Shown here piece by piece: positions 35,305 to 48,187 of a DNA stretch of 64,000 nt. The notes under the pieces are model-generated. The model was not told the DNA's origin, did no database searches, and saw only the letters and a program-made list of their open reading frames with translations. Origin of the DNA: Cannabis sativa (lineage: Eukaryota; Streptophyta; Magnoliopsida; Rosales; Cannabaceae); NCBI RefSeq assembly GCF_029168945.1, contig NC_083604.1:46929686-46993685 (forward strand), in the 5' to 3' direction. The translations under genes and the position numbers were made by a program. How positions within the stretch are numbered: position 1 is the first letter of the stretch; every line of letters starts with the position of its first letter.

Positions 35305-37149
35305 TGTTGGGTTTTATGCCCTAAATAAAACTCATTTCAATATAATCAGATTTACTTATTAATATAGATAAAAAAACATTTAATGTTGCATGGTTCACAT
35401 GATTTATTTCATGATTATATGTACATAATGTATAAATTCATCTGAAACCCTTTTCACATACTTGATCCTGTTTATTGTGCCGTCAACACATTGGAAAGTA
35501 AACATGACTATGTGAATAAAGTTTCCTAGATTTATCAGACATGGGGTTTTACTGATATGATAATCTACAACAGAGTTTACTTGCATTTGGAGAAGTGCTA
35601 TGTTCTTTCCAGAGCATTGGTTAAAGTAAACCTCAGGTTGGATGCATGGAGTATGCATCGGAAGGGACCGATATTGAACTTTGACTTAGATTTATTAAAC
35701 TTACCGTAATATCTATTCAAGTCAATATCGCCTAGTTGATCCTAGATCAAATGATCTTAATCCTGTTATGATTAGGCTCAATCTTAGGAGGCTATTCGTG
35801 TTCTTTGATTTGTTAGTTAAGCCTACTTTTAGGTCAGGGTGATACGTACATTTTGGGAACACGGTAGTGCAATTGAGTGGGAGCGCTAACATAAACATGG
35901 AATCTATAGCTTCTATCTGGCGAATAGTAAGTAAAGGATGATCTCCTTCGAGCTTGACCAAACGAAAATAAATGGTGGAGATCTCATTTCACATAAGCTG
36001 AAATATCATTTATACGGGGTTAAGTGTTTTAAGGATTAAATACATTGTAGGGTGTAACGGTAATCTAATCCCTTTACAGTGTAGATCATTCATATAGAGG
36101 ATCATTGATCAAATAAGGATTATAACAATGTTTAACTAATGACGTGTCTATATGGTGGAACATATAGAGCATTTAAGAATTAATAAGTTAGTGAATTTTA
36201 GTAATAAATTCTTGATCTACTTATTGGAAGCTCGGTTATATAGACCCATGGTCCTCGCACTAGTTGAGATAATATTGCTTGTAAGACTCATATAATTGGT
36301 TTTGATTTATCAATTATAATTCTCAAATTAGACTATGTCTATTTGTGAATTTTTCATTAAGTAAGGGCGAAATTGTAAAGAAAGAGTTTTAGGGGCATAT
36401 TTGTTAATTATGATACTATGTATGGTTCAAGTAATAAATATGATAAATGACAATATTATTTAATAATTATTTATAGTTATTAAATAGTTAGAATTGGCAT
36501 TTAAATGGTTGAATTAGAAAATTGGCGTTTTTGAGAAAATCAGATGCAGAAAAGATAAAACTGCAAAATTGCAAAAAGTGAGGCCCAAATCCACTATGCA
36601 AGGTCGGCCACTTTTGTAGGGTTTTCCCTATGATATTTTCATTATTTTTATGCCAAAAATTCAAACCTAACCCTAGTGGAATGCTATAAATAGATAGTGA
36701 AGGCTTCAGGAAAAACACACTTTTTCCTTCTGACTTTTCATTCAGAAAAACTGAGCCTCTCTCTCTCCCTATCTTTAGCCGCTACCTTGCTCTCTTCCTT
36801 CCCTCTTCCATTTTGAAATTCTTAGTGTGAGAGTAGTGCCCACACACAGCAAGTGATACCTCAATCACAGTGAGGAAGATCGTGAAGAAAGACTTTCAGC
36901 CAGAAGGAGTTTCAGCACTAAAGAATCAGAGAAAGAGATCTAGGTTAAGATATTGATAATGCTCTGCTACAGAAAGGAATCAAGGGCTAGATATCTGAAC
37001 AGAAGGAGACATTATATTCCGCTGCACCCAATGTAAGGTTTACTAAACTTTATATGTGTTTGTTTCATCGTTTTAGAAAGTTCATATTTAGGGTATTAAT
37101 CAACATACTTGTGAGTAGATCTAAGATCCTGGTAAAATAATTTCCAACA
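35305..37149 (+). repeat. 3' LTR of element E
   Basis: 1845 bp. Compared with the 5' LTR it lacks about 45 bp near 36172 (after GAGCAT, before AAGAATTAATAAG), plus scattered substitutions. Confidence 0.95.
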
Positions 37150-37154
37150 AGAAC

Positions 37155-37304
37155 CCTAAACCCATATGTCAAACCCATTTTCGTTTTAAATCAAAGGAAA
37201 TTGAGAGAAGGGGATCGAAATCAAAGAAGAAGAGTAAGAATATAAAGTTCGAAGGGTTGGGGTACTCCTACCTGGATTCATCATCCATTGTCCAAGGGGA
37301 AGAA
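37155..37304 (+). other. MULE sequence between E and solo LTR F
   Basis: 150 bp of the large MULE between two insertions. It continues the left subterminal region and probably the 5' UTR of the GRF gene. No known feature. Confidence 0.5.
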
Positions 37305-37309
37305 CAAAG

Positions 37310-39197
37310 TGTTGGAAATTATTTTACCAGGATCTTAGATCTACTCACAAGTATGTTTATTAACACCCTAAATATGAACTTTCTAAAACGATGAAATAAA
37401 CACGTATAAAGTTTAAGAAACCTTACATTGGGTGCAGCGGAATATAATGACTCCTTCCGTTCAGATATCTAGCCCTTGATTCCTTTCTGTAGCAGAGCAT
37501 TATCAATATCTGAACCTGGATCTCTTTCTCTGAATCTTTGATGCTGAAACTCCTTTGCTGAATGTCTTTCTTCACGATCTTCCTCACTATGATTGAGGTA
37601 TCACTTGCTGTGTGTGGGCACTATTCTCACACTAAGAATTTCGAAACATTGAAGAAGAAAAGAAGAGGGAAGTGGCGGCTAAAGATAGGGAGAGAGAGAG
37701 GCTCAGTTTTTTCTGAATCAGAAGTGTCAGAAGAAAAGTGTGTTTTTCCTGAAGCCCTCACTATCTATTTATAGCATTCCACTAGGGTTAGGTTTGAATT
37801 ATTTGGCATTAAAATAATGAAAATATCAGAGGTAAATTCCTATAAAAGTGGCCGGCCCTATACAAGTGGATTTGAGCCTCACTTTTTGCAATTTTGCAGT
37901 TTTATCTTTTCTGCATTTGATTTTCTCAAAAACGCCAATTTTCTAATTCAACCATTTAAATGCCAATTCTAACTATTTAATAACTATAAATAATTATTAA
38001 ATATTATTTTCATTTATCATATTTATTAATTGAACCATACAAAGTATCATAATTAACAAATATGCCCCTAAAACTCTTTCTTTACAATTTCGCCCTTACT
38101 TAGTGAAAAATTCACAAATAGACATAGTCTAATTTGAGAATTATAATTGATTAATCAAAACCAATTATATGAGTCTTACAAGCAATATTATCTCAACTAG
38201 TGCGGGGACCATGGGTCTATATAACCGAGCTTCCAATAAGTAGATCAAGAATTTATTACTAAAATTCACTAACTTATTAATTCTTCGTTGAATCCACGCA
38301 TAGAACTTAGAATGTGCAGTATATAGAATGCTCTATATGTTCCACCATATAGATGCATCATTAGTTATCCATTGTTATAATCCTAATGTGATCAATGATC
38401 CTCTATATGAATGATCTACACTGTAAAGGGATTAGATTACCGTTACACCCTACAATGTATTTAATCCTTAAAACACTTGACCCCGTATAAATGATATTTC
38501 AGCTTATGTGAAATGAGTACTCCACCATTTATGTTCGTTTGGTCAAGCTCGAAGGAGATCATCCTTTGCTTACTATTCGCCAGATAGAAGCTATAGATTC
38601 CATGTTTATGCTAGCGCTCCCACTCAATTGCACTACCGTGTGCCCAAAATGTACGTATCACCCTGACCTAAAAGTAGGCTTAACTAACAAATCAAAGAAC
38701 ACGAATAGCCTTTCAAGATTGAGCCTAATCATAACAGGATTAAGAACGTTTGATCTAGGATCAACTAGGCGATATTGACTTGAATAGATATTTCGGTAAG
38801 TTTAATAAATCTAAGTCAAATTTCAATATCGGTCCCTTTCGATGCATACTCCATGCATCCAACCTGAGCTTTACTTTAACCAATGCTCTGGAAAGAACAT
38901 AGCACTTCTCCAAGTGCAAGTAAACTCTGTTGTAGATTATCATATCAGTAAAACCCTATGTTTGATAAATCTAGGAAACTTTATTCACATAGTCATGTTT
39001 ACTTTCCAATGTGTTGACGACACAATAAACAGGACCAAGTATGTGAAAAGGGTTTCAGATGAATTTATACATTATGTACATATAATCATGAAATAAATCA
39101 TGTGAACCATGCAACATTAAATGTTATTTCTGATCTATATTAATAAGTAAATCTGATTATATTAAAATGAGTTTTATTTAGGGCATAAAACCCAACA
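37310..39197 (-). mobile_element. Solo LTR F, same copia family
   Basis: A complete 1888-bp LTR in minus orientation. Target duplication CAAAG is perfect at 37305-37309 and 39198-39202. It lies 18 bp before the ATG of the GRF zinc-finger pseudogene. Confidence 0.95.
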
Positions 39198-39215
39198 CAA
39201 AGCTAGCTAGTGAAC

Positions 39216-39675
39216 ATGTCCACGGGGCCTCACCTCTGCCGATGTGATCCCCCTAGGGTTGCAGAGATGAAAACATCTTGGACGAATAAGAATCCTGGGT
39301 GAAGGTTTGTTAGATTCCCATTCCATCAGGTGAGATCTTATTGCTTTGATTATTTGCCCTATTGTTTGTGTTCTTCTTTCTTTTTTTTTCTCCTTTGGTC
39401 AGAATTTTTTTTCGGTTGTGGCAGCAAGTACACGGGTGTAATTTTTGGATGTGGTATGACCCACCCATGCGTGAACGATCCTCGGTTGTCATTCCTGGAC
39501 TGCTAATGAAGATTCAAAATTTGGAGATGGAAGTTTCCAATTTATCTGAAGCTTGTAACAGCAAAGAAGGACATGAATTTGTGGAGAACTATATTAACAA
39601 CAAAGAACAAACTGAAGGTGTGGAGAGTTGTCATGAAAGCACTCCCACCGTTGATGGCTATCCAAATGCAAGGTA
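39216..39675 (+). pseudogene. GRF-type zinc-finger gene of the large MULE, broken
   Basis: From ATG 39216 the first exon encodes the N-terminal half of a plant GRF zinc finger: CRCDPP, then TSWTNKNPG, where a TGA (39300-39302) stands at the arginine of the usual NPGRRF, likely a CGA-to-TGA change. CAG/GTGAGA at 39329/39330 is a good donor and TTTGGTCAG at 39402 a good acceptor, giving a 73-bp intron. Exon 2 carries the second half, CNFWMWYDPPMRERS then VIPGLL, and a short coiled-coil-like tail ending at TAA 39674-39676. Exon 2 is one base out of phase with exon 1. GRF fingers bind nucleic acid in other proteins. The gene converges on the transposase gene. Confidence 0.7.
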
Positions 39676-40091
39676 AACCTGTGAATGTCAAAGGAGTGGA
39701 AATATTAGATGTTTTGTAATATGTATTGCAATATGTATGTTATTTTATTTTTTCAAATCATGAACAATGATGTGTAACTGAAAACACAAAGTGTGTATGA
39801 TGTTGATCGATGAAAGAGTATGAAATGTAGTCATCTTTGTTGTGATATAATCTCCTTTTCCATAAATAAATACCAGATGTTCATATTATGTGCATACTTC
39901 TGCATCAAACATGGCATCTTAATACAAAATGCCTAACTGAAAACATAAATTAGGCTTAACAGTTAACACAACATCTTGTGCACTAATTCAAAATACAACA
40001 TCTTGTGCACTAATTGTTTCTGCAATCCTAACACATTCCTAAGGACTAAGTCAAAATAATAATTCAAAATACTACATCAAAATGTTGCATC
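39676..40091. other. Intergenic DNA between the two convergent MULE genes
   Basis: AT-rich, with no ORF. It has poly(A)-like AATAAATAAA near 39862-39872 on plus, fitting the 3' UTR of the GRF gene, and direct repeats ACATCTTGTGCACTAAT near 39970 and 39996. Confidence 0.5.
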
Positions 40092-40391
40092 CTATGCATT
40101 AGACCCTGCTGTATTGTTTGGTGGAGTAGATGGCCCATCTCCATCACCTTGTGCAGCCTTCTTAGCCTTTTCCTTTGCCATTCTTTTCTTCTCTTTAGAG
40201 TTTCCTTGCTTGGACTTTGGATGGGTGGCCTGCCTGCTTTGTTCTTTGGGCCCTAATAAACAGAAGAATTGAATCATTATTGCTAAGTGAAAACTAATAC
40301 AAAAAAAGGTAAGCTTTAGACAAATTCATACCTGTGGTTGAGGTTCTGCATCATTCGGGCAATACCTCCTATTGTGTCCAGCTTGCGTGCA
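40092..40391 (-). pseudogene. C-terminal end of the mudrA-like transposase
   Basis: On minus, exon DNA ending near 40332 encodes CTQAGHNRRYC, the second half of a CCHC zinc knuckle (C-X4-H-X4-C) of the kind found at the C-terminus of MULE transposases, then a donor-like CAG/GTATGA. A short intron follows (acceptor TTATTAG near 40270), and a last exon with a lysine-rich tail ends in TAG at 40094-40092. The first cysteine of the knuckle is beyond the breakpoint at 40388-40391, where the truncated LTR of G begins. The SWIM finger and the DDE catalytic domain, which should lie between this piece and the N-terminal part, are absent. Confidence 0.7.
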
Positions 40392-41704
40392 ATTTTGCAG
40401 TTTTATCTTTTGTGCATCTGATTTTCTCAAAAACGCCAATTTTCTAATTCAACCATTTAACTGCCAATTGTAACTATTTAATAACTATAAATAATTATTA
40501 AATAATATTGCCATTTATCATATTTATTAATTGAACCATACAAAGTATCATAATTAACAAATATGCCCCTAAAACTCTTTCTTTACAATTTCGCCCTTAC
40601 TTAGTGAAAAATTCACAAATAGACATAGTCTAATTTGAGAATTATAATTGATTAATGAAAACAAATTATATGAGTCTTACAAGCAATATTATCTCAACTA
40701 GTGCGGGGACCATGGGTCTATATAACCGAGCTTCCAATAAGTAAATCAAGAATTTATTACTAAAATTCACTAACTTATTAATTCTTCGTTGAATCCACGC
40801 ATAGAACTTAGAATTGCACTCTCAGTATATAGAATGCTCTATATGTTCCACCATATAGACCCATCATTAGTTATCCATTGTTATAATCCTAATTTGAACA
40901 ATGATCCTCTATATGAATGATCTACACTGTAAAGGGATTAGATTACCGTTACACCCTACAATGTATTTAATCCTTAAAACACTTAACCCCGCATAAATGA
41001 TATTTCAGCTTATGTGAAATGAGATCTCCACCATTTATTTTTCGTTTGGTCAAGCTCGAAGGAGATCATCCTTTACTTACTATTCCCTAGATAGAAGCTA
41101 TAGATTCCATGTTTATGTCAGCGCTCCCACTAAATTGCACTACCGTGTTCCCAAAATGTACGTATCACCCTGACCTAAAAGTTGGCTTAACTAACAAATC
41201 AAAGAACACGAATAGCCTCTTGAGATTGAGCCTAATCATAACAGGATTAAGATCATTTGATCTAGGATCAACTAGGCGATATTGACTTGAATAGATATTA
41301 CGGTAAGTTTAATAAATCTAAGTCAAAGTTAAATATCGGCCCCTTCTGATGCATACTCCATGCATCCAACCTGAGCTTTACTTTAACCAATGCTCTGGAA
41401 AGAACATAGCACTTCCACAAATGCAAGTAAACTCTGTTGTAGATTATCATATCAGTAAAACCCTATGTCTGATAAATCTAGGAAACTTTATTCACATAGT
41501 CATGTTTACTTTCCAATGATTTGACAGCACAATAAACAGGATCAAGTATGTGAAAAGGGTTTCAGATGAATTTATACATTATGTACATATAATCATGAAA
41601 TAAATCATGTGAACCATGCATCATTAAATGTTATTTCTGATCTATATTAATAAGTAAATCTGATTATATTGAAATGAGTTTGATTTAGGGCATAAAACCC
41701 AACA
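40388..41704 (-). repeat. Truncated 3' LTR of element G
   Basis: 1317 bp starting at TGCAATTTTGCAG. About 0.56 kb of the outer LTR is lost. TGCA at the junction (40388-40391) belongs equally to LTR and host, a 4-bp microhomology. Confidence 0.85.
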
Positions 41705-43900
41705 AACTCCCACTTGCACAAATATAAAACAAAAAGTGCGTTTCAAATAATCTCAACACCTTGATATACAAATCAACTGTAGTAGTAGTAAACTCCTCGT
41801 AATAGGATCTGGAAGGTTGAATTAACCACAACCTTTTCTCCACCATTACTCTTCCTTAATCACAAAATCATTGATAATGTGAAATTCCTCTGTATATGTC
41901 TACTCTCTTGGGATACTGGATTCTATACTTTTGGCAACTACTTTTGGTTAATAAAGAAATAACACTAGTAGTTTAGGCTATTTGGAATGGTGCCAAAAAT
42001 GTATAGAACTTTCCTTAGACTGAATAAGTACCTTTCCTGTAACTTTAACATTCAGTCCCTACCTGGTAGACCCAGAGACTTCAGATAGGTTTTTACACTT
42101 CTCCAAAATCACTATTCCACCCCCAGAGTAATCACCATCTTATCAAAAAGATTTTCTAGCACCAAGGCAAATTTCGAAATCTGATGTGGTGTAGGCAAAT
42201 TTCATAGTTCCTCTTCTTTATCTTAAGATTTACTTGATTGTCTTCCAATGTTTTTCTCCTGGATTAATCTGATACCTACTCATTACACCCACTAAACAGC
42301 AGGTGTCTGGTCTAAGGCATACAAAAGCATATCTAAGACATCTCATTGTTGATATAAGAAATTCTTTCATGGCTTTATCTTTTCTAGAATAGTTGAGACT
42401 TTTTCTTAGATAAATAAAATCTATGCCTAAGAAGTTGTGAAGCTTCTATAGATTGCCATTAGAAAGAAAATGCTTCAGCATCTTACTAAAGTAAGTTACT
42501 TGCATTAAAGTAAGTAATTACCAGGTATACCACAAGCTATAGGTTTAGATAAATTCAAACCTATAATATTAGGAACAAGAAGTTTTGTTAAGTCCATTGA
42601 ATAGACTTATAAACGAAAATTTCCTTTTATGTCCTTCTAATAGAAAGTTTAGGTTGCTCCATGTGAATGGATTAAACCATAGTTCTATTGGCTTTTCTTC
42701 TTAGTTTCTTATCTTGACAATCCATTACTTGTTTAAACTTACAATGGATTTTAATCACTAGTGTCTCCCAAGTCATAAGAAGGTGAGTTCTTAGAAACTC
42801 TCCCACTATGACAAGCTACCGTGAATTATGTCTAAGAAAACTAAATGGTATTGATCTCTTCGGTTGTGACAAGACAACAGAACCAGTGGGATCATCATAT
42901 GTCAAATAAGATGATAGAACACTTTTGAAATCAAGAAATAAATATCTCCTTTATTTGCTACTTTATTTTCATACTTAGTCATTATCTTAGAAAAGTAGTA
43001 TTTTTTTGAACAAACACTTTCTTATCTATTGACTATGGGATGGTCCACCCCTAATCACTTAGAATAGCTAACAAACCATGGTTAACAGTTCTAGCTTTTC
43101 TTAAGATTTTGATTAGGTTATCCATGAATCTAGTAATGATTTACATTAAGTACCTAACCATTACATCATTCTGAAATTGTATTACCATAGAAGGATTTAG
43201 GCAACGACTAGTAACTAATCATCAATATGCAACTCGAAATTTCTGGGGAGGTAAGTTTGGATATAATTCAAAAATCAAATTTAATGATCTCTGAACTGCA
43301 TATCTACTAACTATTTCTCCACCCCTATCAGTTCGCAAGATCTTTAACCACTTACCTTAATGGTTTTAACCATTGCTAGAAATTAATGAAATTTTTCAAA
43401 CATTTCAAATTTCTTTGCTAAAAGGTATAATCTAGAGTTATCGTTTTAAGAAAACAGCGAAAAACTCATATCCACCCCTGAATGTACATCCATCTGCGAA
43501 TGAGATGAACTACTTTCAGTGGATATAGGCATATTAACTCTTTGCCGAGATTGATCTTGTCAAATCCACTATGAACAAGATACAAATGCCATAGATTAAA
43601 AAAAAATGTGGTAGTGTCTTTTGATGACTTAGGTTTAGTTACATCAAAGATTTTTTAGAATAGTGCAAGTGGATCCTGGTCACAGAATACCTAACTCATA
43701 TTCCATACAGTTTGAATCCATTAATAGAAGATGGATATTAAACACTTGAGAAAGTGTAACTGTATTGTATTCTGGAATTAGAAATATAAGAAAATTTCTG
43801 TTTGGAATCTAAAATTAAAGTCAAAGACTTAATTTTATACCAAATATAATAAGTAATTCTATCTTGGACCACCACTACTAATTTAAACTCTAAGTCAAAG
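41705..43900 (-). pseudogene. Polypurine tract and decayed pol of element G
   Basis: Starts with the polypurine tract AACTCCCACTTGCAC (read on minus as GTGCAAGTGGGAGTT). It then runs parallel to the E remnant with the same losses, for example CTCCTGGATTAATCTGATAC near 42258. No open frame. Confidence 0.7.
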
Positions 43901-44512
43901 ATTTGCCAATACAAGTAGGAAATTTATAAGATTGAGGATTTATATCAATTGGGAATAGAATTTCGGGATTATAATCATATGCGTCATTTAATTTCTTAAG
44001 ATAAAATATAGAATGACATGAAATGATTTATAGACCATTCATCCAATGATATGTTATTGAGCTAATTCGAAATGAATAAGCTAAGAGGAATTAGGATAAT
44101 TTCGTTTATAAATAAGAATCCAACGATGCTTCGATTAGCGAGAGTCAAAGTAATCTTATTTATATAATCTTCTTGTTTCATATTGTAAAAATACTAGTCT
44201 AAGGTGTCATCTATCGATGAACAGCTAGATGTCGCATATACAATATTATCTTTCGAGATCTAACACTATTATGTATGTCTAATGGTGAAAATCCATTAGG
44301 AATTTATCTCATTAGATAAACAAAACAAGTTCGACCAACAATGAAGATTCGAAATTAAACTACAACTTAATAACAGAAAAATAACATGGTTCAATATAAA
44401 TTCATACACGCTTCAGACATTATTAAAGATATAGCAAGTAGGAATGACCAGTGAAAATACTAAAACATACAATCCTAAATAATTTCCAAGGTTTTGAACA
44501 AACTCATACAGT

Positions 44513-44646
44513 GTCCCGGTAGGCGAGAGTCAAAGTATCATTCATTGAATAGAGTTGTCAGCTCATCTAAAATGCAAACCATTCTAGCAACCTTTTATTC
44601 GATCAAAATAAGAATCCAACGTTGTCCCGGTAGGCGAGAGTCAAGG
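44513..44646 (-). repeat. Twin leader motif, element G
   Basis: GTCCCGGTAGGCGAGAGTC at 44513 and 44624, 111 bp apart. Both copies show the same change (CCGGTAGG in place of CCGTTTAGG), which suggests they evolve together. Confidence 0.8.
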
Positions 44647-46182
44647 TTATTCTCATTTTATCAGCTTCCACCATTGTTTCATGTTTTATAAGTTTATCTC
44701 TAAGTAGTCACCGTAGGGGAGAGTCTAATAGAGAAGAAAACTTACAAAACACTTATCAAATGAGATCTTACGGTGTTAAATGCGTTCAACGAATAACCAT
44801 CCATAGGGGGACGAAGTCTAGCGTCTCGAGGTTATTTGAAAACATTTAACTATTGTAAGACCAACAATGGAGATCGAATGTCCTAATAATAATAAAGCTC
44901 ATTATTTAAAAAGAGTTGTATTTTCTTTGATTCTCTTTATTTAATCTATTTATTTTAAATATATATTTATTTAATAAAAATTTCAAATTTAGAATGAAAA
45001 ATTCTAAATATAAATTTTAATTTAATATTTATAAATTTTACTTAGATGGATATGAAAATAACATGAATTATTTCCATCTTAGTAATAATTTCCAATAAAT
45101 ATTTAGAAAAATATTCAATTTAAGTTGTTACAAAATTAATTTAAATTAATTTACAACTCAAATTTAATTTTCTATAAATATGTATTGCATTTCGAAAAAT
45201 TAAAGTATTTAAGGATACAATTTTCGAAAATGCATGTTAAAATAAAAAATAAATCCTGGAAAAATTATTCTAATTTAATGTTGGCCCAAAATTAATTAAT
45301 AAAATTAATTTACAACAAAAAATAAAATTTTCCTATTTAATTAAATATATAAGAAAAATTTCAAATATTTAAGTATGATGATGAAAATCAACTTAAATAT
45401 TAATTTCTATTTAACTAAATACACTAAAAAAATACTTCAAGCAAAAATATCACCTATCTAGATTTTCCTTTGACTAATTAATTCAATTTCTAATAATATT
45501 TTTTAATTCATTTATTTTAAATTAATCAATAAATGAAAAAAATCATTGATTTAAGTTGGTCCAAAAATTAATTAAAATAAATAATTAATTTACAACTTAA
45601 TCTATTTTTCAAGATAAAATTCAAAATTTCAGCATTTAAGAAATGCATTTTCGAAATTTGATTAATAAAAAAAAAGAAAAAATATATTTTGAAAATTATT
45701 TAAATTAAGTTGAAAAAATAAATTTCAACTAAAAATAATTTTCTATTTAATTAAGTGTTATGAAAAAAAATATTTAAGTATCATGATGAAAATCAACTTA
45801 GATATTTAATTTTCAAATTAATTAAATGTATTAAATTCAAGAAATAAATAATTAAGTGTAGAGAAGGCTTAATTATTAATCTCTAGTTTAATACTAGGAA
45901 AAATATACTTAAGATAAATTGTACCAAAATTAATTATTTAAATAATTAATTTCACAATGTATAAAATTTTTCTATTTAATATTAGAAATAATAAGTAGTC
46001 TAGAAATAACTATCTAGAAAATATCTTATTTGACTAAGTATCTTTTCCACAAAATTTGAAAAAAATATCTAATTTAAGTTGTATTAGAAAAATCTAGAAC
46101 TTAAATATTTTCAAATTTAAATTTAATTAAATATAAAAAAATTAAGTTGTAACCACTTAATTTAAAAATATTCCATTTTTAA

Positions 46183-46260
46183 GTTAATATTCGAAAAGAT
46201 ATTAACTTAAAAAATATCTAAAATATTCCATTTTAAGTTAATATTCGAAAAGATATTAAC
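46183..46260. repeat. 54-bp tandem hairpin repeat in the leader of G
   Basis: The GTTAATAT...ATATTAAC hairpin occurs at 46183-46206 and 46237-46260, same period as in C. Confidence 0.85.
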
Positions 46261-47796
46261 TTAAAAAATATTTAAAGAATCTTAATAACCAATGCCTAAA
46301 ATTCCTCAACTTAATTCTGAAATTTTAAATCCAAAAGATATTCAGATTTAAGTTGGTTAGTTATAGATAACTAATTTTCAATTTAAATAGGAATATTTAA
46401 TGAAAAATTTAAATTAAGCTTCAGAAAGAATCTAGATGGTTATAATTCCATATTTAATTAAATACAAGAAAATACATATAGTTTAGCTTAGAATATAAAA
46501 TTCTTTAAACTATGGTTTTCTTAAATTAATTTCAAAATAAATGAAATTAATTATGTTGCTAATCAATTTTATTAAGTTAAACTAGTTTAATTAACCTAGT
46601 ACAGTTATTCAAATCAGGCAAATGAGCCTTCACAATTGGGGTGGTTCATGTGAGGGGGTGCTGGGTTCAGTATGTCGTACCCACTACTATGGCTCCCAAC
46701 TCTCACACAAGGCCCAAAAGAGATGAATTTAACCTTAAAATGAACAACTGTTATTAATTGAATAGGCCCAAAAACTAAATGGGCCTAAATAAAATCTATC
46801 AAGAACTATGACATTTTATTTAGCAACAACAACCTATATGCATCTATAATGAAATAAACACATAGGCTCACACAGACACACTTTGGATGGGTCCTATTAT
46901 GTTGCTAGGTCATACACAGATGAAAGAAGATTGTAAATATACCTGTTACAAATTATTTACTTGACGAAAGGAGCCATCGGATCATTAGATCTGGCAAAAA
47001 GTTAACCATGGCTATTTGCAATCAAGCAATAATAGGTTTTGAAAACTTACAAACAAGCTAAAACATATACTCCTGCAACAAGGTTAGCTGGATAGTTGGA
47101 TGTAGGATTTATTTAATTTTAAATAAATAATTTCGAAAAAAAATAATTAATTAAATAAAAAATTATTTTCGAAAATTTAAAAAAAAATTGAAAAATTTCG
47201 AAATTTAAAAAAAATTTAAAATTAAACCTACAATTTTAAAAAATTAGGTTTCAACACCAACCTAAATATTATTTCAAAATTTGCTAACTACTTTTAAAAA
47301 TTTAATTTAATTTTATAAATAAAAATTAAATAAAAAATTAAAAAAGATAAATGAATATCTTTTTCAGATTTTAAGTGTAATTTAAATAAATAAAATAACA
47401 AAATTTAAAAGTTAGCAAAATATCTTACATTTATTTAAAATTACATGATTATAGTTATCTTATTTGAAATTTAAATAAGGTGAGATTATTTAAAAAAAGA
47501 TTTAATTTTAAAAAAAATTAAATCTGACCTTAAATTTAAAAATAAGATAAGATATAATCAAATTTAAAAATAAGATAGATAATTAAGCAAAAAAAAAAGG
47601 TAGATACTTACTATTTTTAAATTCAAATTACAATAATATCATGAATTAAATTTAAAAAATATTAATAAATTTAATTATGATAATTAGAATTGAATTAGGA
47701 ATAGTAAATGTATAAATACAGAACTACACAAAAAATTGGAAGTTAATTCCATGAAAAAGCATGAAAAAACGAAGAAAAACGAAAAAATTGCAAGCT

Positions 47797-47910
47797 GTAC
47801 GGACGGGATGCTGTGCATACCCGTCCGCGCGCGTGCATGGGTGATTTGGGCGTGCAAACTCGGCGCAGGGGAAATCTGCATGATTTCCGCGCGCGCAACT
47901 TTGTTGCTCA
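47797..47910. repeat. GC-rich hairpin and CGCG patch, leader of G
   Basis: A strong hairpin CGGACGGG/CCCGTCCG with a nested ATGC/GCAT (47800-47827), then GGAAATC/GATTTCC (47870-47888) and GCAAC/GTTGC (47895-47907), separated by GCGCGCG and GCGCGCGC runs. Confidence 0.85.
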
Positions 47911-48168
47911 ATCCCGAAATTTTTCCGAAACTTCAAAAAATCATAACTAATTCAAATTAAATCGAAATTGAGTTCTGTAAAAAAGTAACTCGCTTAATTT
48001 TTTCCATACTATCCAATAAAAATAATTCTAGAAACATATATTCAATTATCATTCACGAAAATTCACAAACATCAATCAATCATCAAATAACACTCAATAC
48101 AACATGATACCATCCAAAACATCAAACAATCGTTTTAAAGTCAAAATTTCTTGCAAGCAAATCAATTA

Positions 48169-48187
48169 CCATGGCTCTTAGGCCAGC
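48169..48187 (-). promoter_or_regulatory. Primer binding site, element G
   Basis: On minus GCTGGCCTAAGAGCCATGG. It has the family-specific CC at positions 4-5 and one further change against C, E and H. Confidence 0.8.

Larger units (their letters stand above)
25552..37149 (+). mobile_element. Element E: complete non-coding Angela/BARE-1-like copy
   Basis: Two LTRs (25552-27445 and 35305-37149) flank a primer site, leader, decayed pol and polypurine tract. Target duplication AGAAC is perfect at 25547-25551 and 37150-37154. The length is 11,598 bp, of which 1,451 bp are a later MULE insertion with its duplication. There is no gag and no readable pol, so it needed proteins from other copies. 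It interrupts the large MULE just past its left TIR. Confidence 0.95.
43901..48168 (-). other. AT-rich leader of element G
   Basis: Non-coding. It has the two leader-end units (diverged one near 44100-44350, standard one near 44500-44870), the AT-rich middle, the shared block near 46550-47100 and the hairpin patch at 47797-47910. Confidence 0.65.

Noticed and set aside
35404..39096. Repeated 79-85 residue ORFs in the LTRs of E and F and again near 50846-51407
   Set aside because: They are translations of LTR U3 sequence with indels between copies and have no recognised domain.
44494..44691. ORF with repeated CPGRRES in the leader of G
   Set aside because: It is the twin leader motif read in frame by chance; C, E and H do not keep the frame.
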